Assembly: GCA_025354985.1 (NCBI GenBank)
Contig: JANXLU010000057.1
Coordinates: forward strand, 1-56,070
Length of the DNA stretch: 56,070 bases
Direction: 5' to 3'
Source: Chloroflexota bacterium
GTDB taxonomy: Bacteria; Chloroflexota; Anaerolineae; J036; Brachytrichaceae
Shown: positions 7,441 to 15,892 of the stretch, piece after piece
Layout: every line of letters begins with the position of its first letter
How positions within the stretch are numbered: position 1 is the stretch's first letter
The notes under the pieces: model-generated
Databases searched by the model: none
What the model was told of the DNA's origin: nothing
The model's input: only the letters and a program-made list of their open reading frames with translations
Program-made: the position numbers and the translations under genes

Positions 7441-8769
7441 TTGCCAAAATTGAGACGCCGCACATTTATGGTGACCCTGCCAATCGCCATGTTGGAACTG
7501 GCGGCGTGTGTCGTCCAGAAGCAGGCAATTGAATCGACCCCGGAGGCATTCGTAACGGGCACGGCACCGGTACCACGGCTGACCAGTGGTGTTTTGACGT
7601 CTCAGCAAAGCACAGTGCCAGTGCGCCCAGCGCCGATACAGGTTTCGCCAGTTCGTTCACCTTTAATTCCCACCGGGTCGACAGGGACGCCAACTGGAAG
7701 CGTCACGGTTACCGCTTCCGCCCGCAACAAGCTTTATTTCCCGGAGGTGGTTGGGCCAAACCCGACCAGTGCGCTTGCGCGGGTCAATGCCCAGATCAAC
7801 ACGCCGGTGCCCACGGCATTGCCAACTGAGCCGCCAACGCCAACACCGGTTCCGACGATTGTGCCGGCCCCGTTGCCGACCGTGGCGGTCGACGATGCGG
7901 TTCGATTTGGATACAAGTTGGGGGTGAATTGCGTGGACGATTACGATGTGCGCAGTGGCGCCAACTACGCAGCATCACTGGGTGCGCCGGTCGTCGTGGT
8001 GTATATCAGCAAGAGCGCGGCCGTTGAGTTGAAGCAGCGCTATCCGAACATGATCGTCGTGTATCGACCGTTTCTAAATGACGTCGGCAATAACGTTGGC
8101 GAGCTCATTAAGCGGTATGAGCTGGCACCGTCGGATCCGCCATTGCTGTATCTTGGGCATAACGAAAATGAAATCGGGATTGATCTTTCCCCGGATGGCG
8201 TGCGCGCGCGCGCGGCCTTTGACGCACAGGCCGCGCAACTGCTGAAGGATCGGCAGCCCAACGCCATTTATCTTGCGGGATCGTTTGCGCATGGCACGCC
8301 CGACTTCACAAACCCCGACGTGTGCCGGGCTATCCGCGAAGCATATGCTCCGGCCTATAACAGTGGTTTGCTTTGGCTGGATATGCATAACTACACGCTT
8401 GGTCGGCGATTTCCGACACATCCGCCGTCCGGCGCTGGCATCGTGGATGCCATTTGGTATGAGCGTCGGTGGCAGTGGCTGTTCACCAACTGCGGATTTA
8501 GCCCAACCGTTCGGCATATTGTCGCGAGCGAGACAGGCGTGGAAGCGGGATCGGGCGGCTTTGCAGGGGCCGGATATACCGAGGCGCAGCTAACAGATTG
8601 GTTGATTGACCATCGCCGAACGCAACTGACACCGCTGGTGCTCAATGGTTGGACATATCCATCGCCCTTCAGATTCGGTGCGCTGTTTCAGTTTGGAGTC
8701 AACGGCCGGTGGAAGAATTACGACATGCGCGGCTATGAGGCCGCTCTTGTAGCGGAGTGGCGTCGGTAA
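7441..8769 (+). CDS. Lipoprotein with clan GH-A-like glycosidase barrel (paralogue of 16730-18049)
   Basis: 442 residues from TTG. Signal with RRR and lipobox Leu20-Ala21-Ala22-Cys23, then a Pro/Thr-rich linker to about residue 150, then a barrel-like domain. The features expected of clan GH-A enzymes are in order: Asn241-Glu242 after a hydrophobic strand (LLYLGHNENEIG), His316-Asn-Tyr318 in DMHNY, and Glu364 in ASETGV, which would be acid/base, HxY and nucleophile. GTPDFT, IWYERR, LFTNCGF and YPSPF are shared with the paralogue. I cannot name the family or substrate. It is divergent from the moaA operon and convergent with murJ (4-base gap). Confidence 0.75.
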   Translation: MPKLRRRTFMVTLPIAMLELAACVVQKQAIESTPEAFVTGTAPVPRLTSGVLTSQQSTVPVRPAPIQVSPVRSPLIPTGSTGTPTGSVTVTASARNKLYFPEVVGPNPTSALARVNAQINTPVPTALPTEPPTPTPVPTIVPAPLPTVAVDDAVRFGYKLGVNCVDDYDVRSGANYAASLGAPVVVVYISKSAAVELKQRYPNMIVVYRPFLNDVGNNVGELIKRYELAPSDPPLLYLGHNENEIGIDLSPDGVRARAAFDAQAAQLLKDRQPNAIYLAGSFAHGTPDFTNPDVCRAIREAYAPAYNSGLLWLDMHNYTLGRRFPTHPPSGAGIVDAIWYERRWQWLFTNCGFSPTVRHIVASETGVEAGSGGFAGAGYTEAQLTDWLIDHRRTQLTPLVLNGWTYPSPFRFGALFQFGVNGRWKNYDMRGYEAALVAEWRR

Positions 8770-8773
8770 TTGG

Positions 8774-10381
8774 TCAACGTGAAATATTAGTTGCAATAAG
8801 GGCGAGCCGTGTGGTCGCGAACCGCGTCAGGTCGGTGATTTCGCGATTGCGCACCAGTAATGCCACCAGACCAAAGACTATGGCACCGAGGCCGCTGATG
8901 ACAACAGTGGCGATCGGCCCACTTCCCAGAGCCTGCGTTGCAAGCCAAAGCGCTACAGCCATGGCTAGGGCGGCCGCGACTGACGTCATTGTTGTCAGGG
9001 ATGTGCTCTGTAGTTCGGTCCACTTGTAACCAGCGCGACTGATCAGCCAGACCGCGAGCACAGTCACTTCCAGCCAGGTCGCCAAGCTGTTGGCCAGGGC
9101 CAGACCGCCAAACGCGAGCAAACCCGCACGCGCAAATTCCCGGGATAGCAGAAAGCTCAATGCGATGTTAACCGCTACGCCTCCGGCGCTGACAACGAGT
9201 GGGCGTCGCGTGTCCTTGAGTGCATAGAAGCCGCGTGCCAAAATTTCGTAGACGCAATGAGCCACCAAGCCAAGCGCATAGAACGTGAGCGCAAAAGCCA
9301 CGGCTTGGGTGCTGGCCGCATCGAATTTACCACGTTCAAACAGGAGTGCGATGATAGGTTTTCCCATCATCAACAGCCCGACGGTGGCTGGGATAGCCAT
9401 GACCAGCACCATTCGCGTGGCGCGCAGAAGTGATGCGCGGAATTCCCTGTGCTCGCCGCGTGCCACCTGGGCGCTGATGGCCGGGAACAAGGCGGTGGCA
9501 ATTGACTGCGCGATCGCCGCCTGGGGCAACAACATGAGCGTAAACGCGATATTGATAGCCGCGAGGGCCGTATCACCCATGTAACTGGCCAGATTTGTAT
9601 TTACGATGAAGTTGATCTGGATCAGCCCCAACCCCAGCATGCGCGGCAACATGAGGCGCAGGATGCTTAGCAAATTCGCCGTGGAATGTTCGGTGTTGCC
9701 GGTGGTGTTGATCGGGTCAATGCTTGCAAAAGATTTGTCCCGTGCAACAACACGGATCAATGCGGGCAGTTGCACGGCCAGATGCAGGGAGGCGCCAACG
9801 ACCACTCCGATGCCGGCGGCCTCGATGCCAAGCGCCGACCCAAGCAGCGCGACACCAAGCATAATGCCGATGTTGTAAAAGCTGGGGGCAAGCGCGGGCG
9901 CCAGGAACGAGTCGTTAGATTGCAACACACCCATCAGCAAGCCGCTTACACCGAAAATCACGGTGCTGATCAGCATGATGCGCAGCAAGCCCGCCGTGCG
10001 CGCTATTTGTTCCGGGGAGAAGCCGGGCACCACAATGTTGTGCAGGAGGGGCTCGGCCAATACACCACAAGTGATGGCCACGACGATGAGCGCGGCAAAC
10101 ACGCAGAGCGTGGTTGCGCGCGCAAGTGCCCAGGCTTGCCGTGCGCGGTGGTTGGCCAGGTGCCCGGCGAAAATGGGGACAAACGCGGAGGCGAGTGCAC
10201 CACCCGCCAAAATGCTAAATAGAAAATCCGTAACGCGAAATGCCGCTTGAAATGCGCTCAGCTCGGCGCCCGCGCCAAATTGCGAATTGATGATGATGTT
10301 GCGTCCCAGTCCGGTAAGTTGGCTCAGCACCAGAGAGGCGGCAATAATCAGCGAGGAGCGTGCCAGCGAAGCGCGTTTCAA
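8774..10381 (-). CDS. murJ: Lipid II flippase MurJ (MviN)
   Basis: Moves lipid-linked peptidoglycan precursor across the cytoplasmic membrane. 535 residues with about 14 hydrophobic segments. The N-terminus shows the MviN pattern SQLTGLGRNIIINSQFGAG and FLFSILAGGALASAFVPIF, with charged residues in the central cavity helices. The start is TTG at 10381 (reads MKRASLARSS); no ATG is placed better. A TACAAT box ends 9 bases before this TTG, so the mRNA may be nearly leaderless. Together with murE and dgkA it makes this region rich in cell-wall lipid functions. Confidence 0.93.
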   Translation of the reverse strand: MKRASLARSSLIIAASLVLSQLTGLGRNIIINSQFGAGAELSAFQAAFRVTDFLFSILAGGALASAFVPIFAGHLANHRARQAWALARATTLCVFAALIVVAITCGVLAEPLLHNIVVPGFSPEQIARTAGLLRIMLISTVIFGVSGLLMGVLQSNDSFLAPALAPSFYNIGIMLGVALLGSALGIEAAGIGVVVGASLHLAVQLPALIRVVARDKSFASIDPINTTGNTEHSTANLLSILRLMLPRMLGLGLIQINFIVNTNLASYMGDTALAAINIAFTLMLLPQAAIAQSIATALFPAISAQVARGEHREFRASLLRATRMVLVMAIPATVGLLMMGKPIIALLFERGKFDAASTQAVAFALTFYALGLVAHCVYEILARGFYALKDTRRPLVVSAGGVAVNIALSFLLSREFARAGLLAFGGLALANSLATWLEVTVLAVWLISRAGYKWTELQSTSLTTMTSVAAALAMAVALWLATQALGSGPIATVVISGLGAIVFGLVALLVRNREITDLTRFATTRLALIATNISR

Positions 10382-10390
10382 GACTAAACA

Positions 10391-10396
10391 ATTGTA
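10391..10396 (-). promoter_or_regulatory. -10 box of murJ
   Basis: TACAAT on the minus strand with nine bases to the TTG start, which leaves room for at most a few leader bases. Confidence 0.5.
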
Positions 10397-10422
10397 GTTT
10401 GGGGTTAGTGTAATTCACGCAC

Positions 10423-11283
10423 TTACACAGTCAGCACTTTATCGAGTTGCGTGCTTGCGAGGGCTGCGGCTGCCTCAGGCGTCATCGCCCGGATTTGCTC
10501 ATTGAACGGTTCCACCGCTACTGGACCGTAGTACCCAATAGCGCGCAGTGCGCTCATGAACTGTATGACGGGCAGAACACCGGTCATTCCAACCATGTCT
10601 CGCTCTTGATCAATCTGTTGATCACGATCACGTCCGGCGACGGCATCGTTCAGGTGTATGTAGACAACGTCCCTGGCCGTCAGGCATTTCAGTTCGGTCA
10701 CCGTGCCATGCGCCACCCACCAGTGGAAGATATCGAGCAGTAGACCCGTGTTGTGAAACTCTGAACCGATGGCTGCGGCCAGAGTGCGCATGCCATCCAG
10801 GGTGTGGACAAAGTCAAAGGCGCGATCCGCGCGCATGGTGTCCGGGCCCACAAATTCCAACCCAAGGCGCATGCCGCGTTCGCCCAACAGCCTGGCAATT
10901 TGTCGAAGACGTGGAACGACAAGGTCAAAGTGTGCGTAGAAGTCGCGCGATTCTGACCGCGGCATGACCCAGGTAGTGCTGCGCGAACAATCAAGCTCGG
11001 CGGCCAGCGCTACATCGGCCCTAAATGTAATCAGACTGTCGGTAAAAGCCTGATCCGAATCCGAATCCCGCCAGGCAACCGAGAGACCCATTGATCCCAA
11101 CTGCAAGCCGGTGGCGGCCAGCCAATCTCTGGTTGCACCCGCACCGTGGGTGGCGGCATGCTGCCTGAGGAAACCCATGTCCGGATCAATCGCGTCAAAG
11201 TTGTTCCTTTTGGCGATGGTAACCGCCACGTTAAACGGGATATTTGGATGACCCAGCGAGCCCAAGTTAAGCGTCTTTATCAT
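10423..11283 (-). CDS. Sugar phosphate isomerase/epimerase-family TIM barrel
   Basis: 286 residues with the xylose-isomerase-like (AP endonuclease 2) barrel signature: GLEFVGPDT with a metal-binding Glu, GLLLDIFHWWVAHG with Asp and His, VVYIHLNDA with His, and AVEPFN with the final Glu. These are the usual divalent-metal ligands. The substrate cannot be told from sequence; family members act on sugars, inositols and hydroxypyruvate. ATG at 11283 has a modest AGG about 10 bases upstream. It is divergent from rpsO and ends 41 bases before murJ, which may be read from the same transcript. Confidence 0.85.
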   Translation of the reverse strand: MIKTLNLGSLGHPNIPFNVAVTIAKRNNFDAIDPDMGFLRQHAATHGAGATRDWLAATGLQLGSMGLSVAWRDSDSDQAFTDSLITFRADVALAAELDCSRSTTWVMPRSESRDFYAHFDLVVPRLRQIARLLGERGMRLGLEFVGPDTMRADRAFDFVHTLDGMRTLAAAIGSEFHNTGLLLDIFHWWVAHGTVTELKCLTARDVVYIHLNDAVAGRDRDQQIDQERDMVGMTGVLPVIQFMSALRAIGYYGPVAVEPFNEQIRAMTPEAAAALASTQLDKVLTV

Positions 11284-11343
11284 TATTGAAACCTGTTGCG
11301 CAGTTATTATGAGTGACCGGGTGCGGTCTCGTGTTAAGATATC

Positions 11344-11391
11344 CAGCTTATTTTTTTGCGGAAAAGCTGCACCTTTGAGCGGCCCCGCTCA
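11344..11391 (+). promoter_or_regulatory. Two-hairpin leader of rpsO
   Basis: Two inverted repeats lie in the leader: CAGCTT (11344-11349) with AAGCTG (11364-11369), and TGAGCGG (11376-11382) with CCGCTCA (11385-11391). S15 represses its own mRNA through leader structures in several phyla, with unrelated folds, so an autoregulatory element is plausible. A TTAAGAT-like -10 lies just upstream (about 11335-11341). Confidence 0.45.
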
Positions 11392-11425
11392 TGACCTAGT
11401 AAAAACAAGGATACCAAACAAGAAA

Positions 11426-11695
11426 ATGTCTCTCAACAAAGGTGAGAAGACCGCACTCATCGAACAATATGCGGTCAAGGCTGGGGACACCGGATCCAGC
11501 GAAGTGCAAGTGGCAATGCTGACTCAGCAAATCCTCTCGCTAAACGAGCACCTAAAGAATCACAAAGGTGATCAGCATGCGCGCCATGGTCTTTTGGCCA
11601 AGGTTGGTAATCGGCGTGCGCATTTGAAATACCTGAGCCGCAAGAACCCGGCTTCCTATCGCGATCTGCTGCAAAAGCTGGGATTGCGCAAGTAG
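11426..11695 (+). CDS. rpsO: 30S ribosomal protein S15
   Basis: 89 residues beginning MSLNKGEKTALIEQY, with the S15 hallmarks AGDTGSSEVQVAMLTQQI, HKGDQHARHGLL and the C-terminal LLQKLGLRK. S15 binds 16S rRNA early in assembly of the 30S platform. An earlier in-frame start at 11309 would add 39 residues unlike any S15 and would swallow the leader hairpins, so I chose the ATG at 11426. The gene precedes pnp, the classic rpsO-pnp pair. Confidence 0.97.
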   Translation: MSLNKGEKTALIEQYAVKAGDTGSSEVQVAMLTQQILSLNEHLKNHKGDQHARHGLLAKVGNRRAHLKYLSRKNPASYRDLLQKLGLRK

Positions 11696-11735
11696 TACCG
11701 GGACGCACGTGCAGTCTTGGAAACGAGTTGATGAT

Positions 11736-11763
11736 CAGGGGCGACCTTTCAAGGTCGCCCCTG
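11736..11763 (+). terminator. 13-bp perfect hairpin between rpsO and pnp
   Basis: CAGGGGCGACCTT (11736-11748) pairs with AAGGTCGCCCCTG (11751-11763). There is no T-run, so it may act as an RNA-processing or stabilising site, or as a weak attenuator, rather than a full terminator. In E. coli the rpsO-pnp junction carries both an attenuator and an RNase III site. Confidence 0.6.
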
Positions 11764-11869
11764 TGGCTATCTGGCACAATGGGTGCCAATCCAGAATGGA
11801 CAATGCGCCGCATGGGGCGGCGTGTTTTATGAGCGGAACGGCAACAAAGAGGTTGCCAATAAACAAAAG

Positions 11870-14188
11870 ATGACAACGGACAATGTAACCATGGTGTTGC
11901 CGGCAAACAAGCCCGAGCCGCGCCACTACGAGGCCTTTATTGGTCAGACAAAAATCACACTTGAGACCGGGCACCTCGCTGGTCTGGCCGGCGGGGCGGT
12001 GACCGCACGGTTGGGTGACACGCTGGTGCTGGCAACCGCCACCATGAGCAAGGGCATCCGCGCCGGGATCGATTTCTTCCCCCTGAGCGTGGACTATGAA
12101 GAGAAGATTTATGCGGCCGGGCGCATTCCGGGCAGCTTTTTCCGCCGCGAAGGACGACCAACCGAAGCCGGCATTTTGATCTGTCGATTGATTGACCGGC
12201 CATTGCGCCCGCTGTTTCCGGACGACCTGCGCAACGACGTGCAGATCATCGCCACTGCGCTAAGTCACGATCAAATCAATGACATTGACATGCTGGCCAT
12301 CAATGCGGCCAGTGCTGCGCTCATCATTTCCGACGTTCCGTTTACCAATCCAATTGGTGCGGTTCGGGTTGGGTTGATCAATGGGGAGCTGGTGATTAAT
12401 CCGACACTGCCCGAACAGGAATATAGCGATCTCGATCTGCGAATCGCCGGCACTAAGGATGCCATTGTCATGGTGGAGTGCGGCGCCAACGAGGTGGACG
12501 AAGAGACCATGTTGCGTGCCCTTCGCGAAGGGCACGCCGCGGTGCAGGAATATATCGCCACGCTGGAGAAGATGCGTGCCGATGTGGGCAAAGTAAAGCG
12601 CGATTATCCCAAGTTTGGCGGCAACGCGGCATTCAACGACAAGGTACGCGCCGCCGTGGGCAACCGGGTTGACGATGCCATGGAAAAGGAAAAGGCCGAG
12701 CGCAATGCGGCTATCGACTCGCTTGAAGGCGAAGTTATGGCGCAGATGCAATCTATTGGTGACGTGAATGCCGACGAGTTGCATCAGGTGATCAAGGACA
12801 TGCAAAGCGACGCCGTTCGCAACAAGATCCTCAAGGATGGCATCCGGCCGGATGGACGCCGCACCAAGCAGATTCGCGCAATATGGTGTGATGTCGGCGA
12901 TCATTTGGCTCCGCGGGCACACGGCGCCGGGTTGTTTACGCGTGGCGAAACCCAGATTCTTTCGATCACGACGCTGGGAAGCAAAATGGATGCGCAAAAG
13001 CTCGATGGGTTGCACCCCAACACCGAGAAGCGCTATATGCACCACTACAACTTCCCTCCGTTTAGCACGGGAGAGGCCAAGGTTCTGCGCGGGCAGAGCC
13101 GCCGCGAAGTCGGGCATGGTGCGCTGGCTGAACGTGCGCTCATTCCAGTACTCCCCAGCGAGGATGAATTTCCCTATGTCTACCGCGTAGTGAGCGAGGC
13201 GCTGAGCTCAAATGGCAGCACCTCCATGGGCAGCGTGTGTGGAAGCACGCTCTCACTCATGGACGCCGGTGTGCCAATCAAGCGCCCTGTTGCAGGTATT
13301 GCGATGGGTCTCATTTGTTCACCCGGCGGCTTGAAGCAGGGTTACCAGGTGCTCAGTGATATCCAGGGGCTTGAGGATCATTTGGGCGACATGGACTTCA
13401 AAGTGGCCGGAACAAGCAAGGGCATTACCGCGCTGCAAATGGACATAAAGATTAGCGGTCTGACGATGGATGTATTCGAGATCGCGTTGGCCCAGGCGCG
13501 CGAAGGGCGCATGGCAATAATGGAACGGATGCTGGACGTGCTGTCGGCACCCCGGACCGAGATGAAGCCACAGACCCCGCGCATGTTGATTGTGCAGGTG
13601 AGCCCGGAGAAGCTGGGCGCCATCATCGGGCCAGGCGGCAAGATGGTGCGCAGTATTCAGGAAGAGACCGGCGCCAAGGTGGACATCCAGGATGATGGAC
13701 GGGTGTTTATATCAAGCAGTGACGGTCCTTCGGCCGAGGCGGCGCGTGATCGGGTGATGGAGCTGGGCGGCAGCGTGGAAGTGGGCGGCGTCTATACCGG
13801 CCCGGTGGTGCGCACCACCGACTTTGGCGCTTTTGTTGAAATTATGCGCGGAACCGATGGCATGGTGCATGTAAGCCAGCTTGCGGCAAACCCGGTGCGC
13901 ACGGTTGAAGATGAAGTGCAACTGGGTCAGGAAGTCACCGTGATGGTGATCGGCAACGACAACGGCAAAATTCGACTCAGCCGCAAAGCAGTGTTGTTGG
14001 GACTGACGCTTGCCGAGGCACAGGAAAGTGATCGCGGCGGTGGTGGTGGTCGTGGTGGTTCTCGCGGTGGCGACAGGGGTGGTGACCGTGGAGGCCCGCC
14101 GCGTGGTGGACGCGGTGGCGATGATCGTGGCCCACGCCGACCCTTGCGCGGGGGCGGTGGTGACCGCGGTGGGTATGATCGCCGCTAA
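11870..14188 (+). CDS. pnp: Polyribonucleotide nucleotidyltransferase (PNPase) with RGG tail
   Basis: A 3'-5' phosphorolytic exoribonuclease. 772 residues from ATG 11870 (MTTDNVTMVLPAN); a longer start at 11783 is possible. Layout: first RNase PH domain, helical linker, second RNase PH domain (GSVCGSTLSLMDAGVP, GDMDFKVAGTSKG), a KH domain with IIGPGGK near residue 586, and an S1 domain (GPVVRTTDFGAFVEI). The last roughly 50 residues are an RGG/RGGD-rich tail, which is unusual for this enzyme and probably binds RNA or partners. It is the second gene after rpsO, and a strong terminator follows. Confidence 0.97.
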   Translation: MTTDNVTMVLPANKPEPRHYEAFIGQTKITLETGHLAGLAGGAVTARLGDTLVLATATMSKGIRAGIDFFPLSVDYEEKIYAAGRIPGSFFRREGRPTEAGILICRLIDRPLRPLFPDDLRNDVQIIATALSHDQINDIDMLAINAASAALIISDVPFTNPIGAVRVGLINGELVINPTLPEQEYSDLDLRIAGTKDAIVMVECGANEVDEETMLRALREGHAAVQEYIATLEKMRADVGKVKRDYPKFGGNAAFNDKVRAAVGNRVDDAMEKEKAERNAAIDSLEGEVMAQMQSIGDVNADELHQVIKDMQSDAVRNKILKDGIRPDGRRTKQIRAIWCDVGDHLAPRAHGAGLFTRGETQILSITTLGSKMDAQKLDGLHPNTEKRYMHHYNFPPFSTGEAKVLRGQSRREVGHGALAERALIPVLPSEDEFPYVYRVVSEALSSNGSTSMGSVCGSTLSLMDAGVPIKRPVAGIAMGLICSPGGLKQGYQVLSDIQGLEDHLGDMDFKVAGTSKGITALQMDIKISGLTMDVFEIALAQAREGRMAIMERMLDVLSAPRTEMKPQTPRMLIVQVSPEKLGAIIGPGGKMVRSIQEETGAKVDIQDDGRVFISSSDGPSAEAARDRVMELGGSVEVGGVYTGPVVRTTDFGAFVEIMRGTDGMVHVSQLAANPVRTVEDEVQLGQEVTVMVIGNDNGKIRLSRKAVLLGLTLAEAQESDRGGGGGRGGSRGGDRGGDRGGPPRGGRGGDDRGPRRPLRGGGGDRGGYDRR

Positions 14189-14213
14189 CGCAGCGGACAT
14201 AGATAGATTGAAG

Positions 14214-14250
14214 AAGCCTCCGGCATATTGTGTGATGCCGGAGGCTTTTC
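14214..14250 (+). terminator. Intrinsic terminator of pnp
   Basis: AAGCCTCCGGCAT (14214-14226) and ATGCCGGAGGCTT (14235-14247) form a 13-bp stem with an 8-nt loop, followed by TTCTTATT. It also lies just past the 3' end of the convergent dgkA. Confidence 0.9.
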
Positions 14251-14253
14251 TTA

Positions 14254-14613
14254 TTATTGCAGCAGCAGTGCAACCAGTTTAGGTCCAAGAATAAATAGAC
14301 CCGCAACCGCCGCACCCAGTGCGGCAGCCAGAACGGCGCCCGCCGCACAATCTTTTGCGACGCGGGCAAGTTCATGGTGTTCGGGGGAGGTTTTGTCCAC
14401 GATGGCCTCGATGGCCGTGTTTATCAGCTCGGTAGTGATGACACTACCAGCGGCGAGCGCCAGAACGGCAATTTCGGCGGCTGACGCATGCAGCCAGATG
14501 GCCAAAATAGAAACGGCTATCACCGCCGCGCAGTGAACTCTAAAATTTATCTGGGTGAGAAAAGCGTGCCTGAGACCGGCATAGGCAAAGACAAAGCCGC
14601 GCAGGAATTTCAT
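14254..14613 (-). CDS. dgkA: Diacylglycerol/undecaprenol kinase family protein
   Basis: 119 residues, a small integral membrane kinase with three helices. The family motif is clear: ELINTAIEAIVDK followed by AKDCAAGAVL, which supplies the catalytic Glu and the metal-binding residues. Gram-positive-type members phosphorylate undecaprenol and feed the cell-wall lipid carrier pool; proteobacterial ones act on diacylglycerol. Undecaprenol is the more likely substrate here, by phylogeny. Its start is 2 bases after the rlmI stop, so the two are co-translated. Confidence 0.9.
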   Translation of the reverse strand: MKFLRGFVFAYAGLRHAFLTQINFRVHCAAVIAVSILAIWLHASAAEIAVLALAAGSVITTELINTAIEAIVDKTSPEHHELARVAKDCAAGAVLAAALGAAVAGLFILGPKLVALLLQ

Positions 14614-14615
14614 TC

Positions 14616-15839
14616 TCAGGAAACCCGGCAGATGAGTCCTTTCAGATATTCGCTTTCCGGGAAGGAAAGCAACACCGGGTGGTCACTGGCCTGTGTCAGG
14701 CGCTCCACAATTCGGGCATCTCGCTGGGCTTCAATGCTTGCACTAAAAAGAATTTTTTGAAAGAGCAGGGCATCGATTACGCCGCTGCAGGAAAACGTGG
14801 CGAGCACGCCACCAGGTCGCACCAACGCCAGCCCAAGCCGGTTCAAATCCTTGTAGGCCCGGGCTGCGCGGTCCACCTGGCTTGGATTGTGGGCGAACTT
14901 CGGCGGATCAAGCACCACCACATCAAATTGTTCACCGCGGTCGCGACGCTGGCGGAGGTCATCAAATACGTCGGCGCATACAAACTCCATTTCGGTGGCG
15001 TGCGTGTTCCCCAGCATTTGATTGAGCACGAAATTTTGTTGCGCAACGTCCAGCGCGTCGGCGGACGAATCAATGTTAACGACCCGACCGGCGCCGAGCA
15101 TTGCAGCGTGCAGGGCAAAACCACCGGTATAGCTAAACGTATTTAGCATGCTCCCTCCACGACCGGCATAGCGCGCCACGGCCGCCCGGTTGGTCCGCTG
15201 ATCAAGGTAAAAGCCGGTCTTTTGACCGCCTCCTATGACATTTACCAGATAGTGGACGTTGCGTTCGTGTATCTCAATTGGGTGGTTATCTTCTAGTTGC
15301 CTGCCCAATACCAATCCGCCGCCAGGTGAAACGCGTTCGTGTTTGAGCCGCTCTTCATCGGCCCGTTCGTAGATGACCTTTGGCTGGGCGGCTGCAGCAA
15401 GCGCGCTAATGGTCACGCCACGCATATTGCTTGCAGCCAGCGTGCTTATTTGGACGACAATATGACCATCATAATTGTCGGCGATTAATCCGGGGAGCCC
15501 ATCGCTTTCAGAAAATATCAGCCGTTGCGCGTTGGTGCCAGCCAGTTGCGGGTCACGCGCGCGGGCGGATATCGCCTGTTGTATCCGTTCGCTCCAGAGT
15601 GCGTCATCCAGACCCTCGGCCGGGTTCCAAGTCATGAGCCGAACGGCAATTTGTGCCTGTTGATTGATAATCCCGCGGGCGAGCCAGGCCCCGCGATTGT
15701 CGGTGACGTCAACGACATCACCGTCTTTGGGATGTCCAATGATTTCCTTAATTGCGCCACTAAATAGTCTTGGGTGCCGGTTTCGAACAGACTTGTCGCG
15801 ACCGCTCTTTAAGATAACGTTTCCAGTGGGTTCGCTCAC
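14616..15839 (-). CDS. rlmI: 23S rRNA (cytosine-C5)-methyltransferase, RlmI family
   Basis: A class I SAM methyltransferase with an N-terminal PUA-like domain (RHPRLFSGAI), 407 residues from GTG 15839. It has GFYLDQRTNR, the SAM-binding NTFSYTGGFALHAAMLGA, the motif IV DPPKF and the catalytic SCSG with the nucleophilic Cys. E. coli RlmI methylates C1962 of 23S rRNA. A longer start at 15884 overlaps the divergent lipoprotein promoter. The GTG is exactly 7 bases after a TACAAT box, which suggests a leaderless mRNA and supports this start. Confidence 0.88.
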   Translation of the reverse strand: MSEPTGNVILKSGRDKSVRNRHPRLFSGAIKEIIGHPKDGDVVDVTDNRGAWLARGIINQQAQIAVRLMTWNPAEGLDDALWSERIQQAISARARDPQLAGTNAQRLIFSESDGLPGLIADNYDGHIVVQISTLAASNMRGVTISALAAAAQPKVIYERADEERLKHERVSPGGGLVLGRQLEDNHPIEIHERNVHYLVNVIGGGQKTGFYLDQRTNRAAVARYAGRGGSMLNTFSYTGGFALHAAMLGAGRVVNIDSSADALDVAQQNFVLNQMLGNTHATEMEFVCADVFDDLRQRRDRGEQFDVVVLDPPKFAHNPSQVDRAARAYKDLNRLGLALVRPGGVLATFSCSGVIDALLFQKILFSASIEAQRDARIVERLTQASDHPVLLSFPESEYLKGLICRVS

Positions 15840-15846
15840 GAGATAG

Positions 15847-15852
15847 ATTGTA
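15847..15852 (-). promoter_or_regulatory. -10 box of rlmI, leaderless spacing
   Basis: TACAAT (minus strand) is followed by exactly seven bases and then the GTG at 15839, so transcription should begin at or next to the start codon. Confidence 0.6.
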
Positions 15853-15879
15853 GTTGCACCATCGGATTGTCGCGCGCCG

Positions 15880-15885
15880 TACAAT
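15880..15885 (+). promoter_or_regulatory. -10 box of the lipoprotein gene at 15893, leaderless spacing
   Basis: TACAAT is followed by exactly seven bases (CCTCCGG) and then GTG at 15893. It mirrors the rlmI promoter on the other strand, 27 bases away. Confidence 0.6.
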
Positions 15886-15892
15886 CCTCCGG

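Noticed and set aside
14032-14180. GGT/CGT tandem repeat, possible minisatellite
   Set aside because: It encodes the RGG tail of PNPase in frame.
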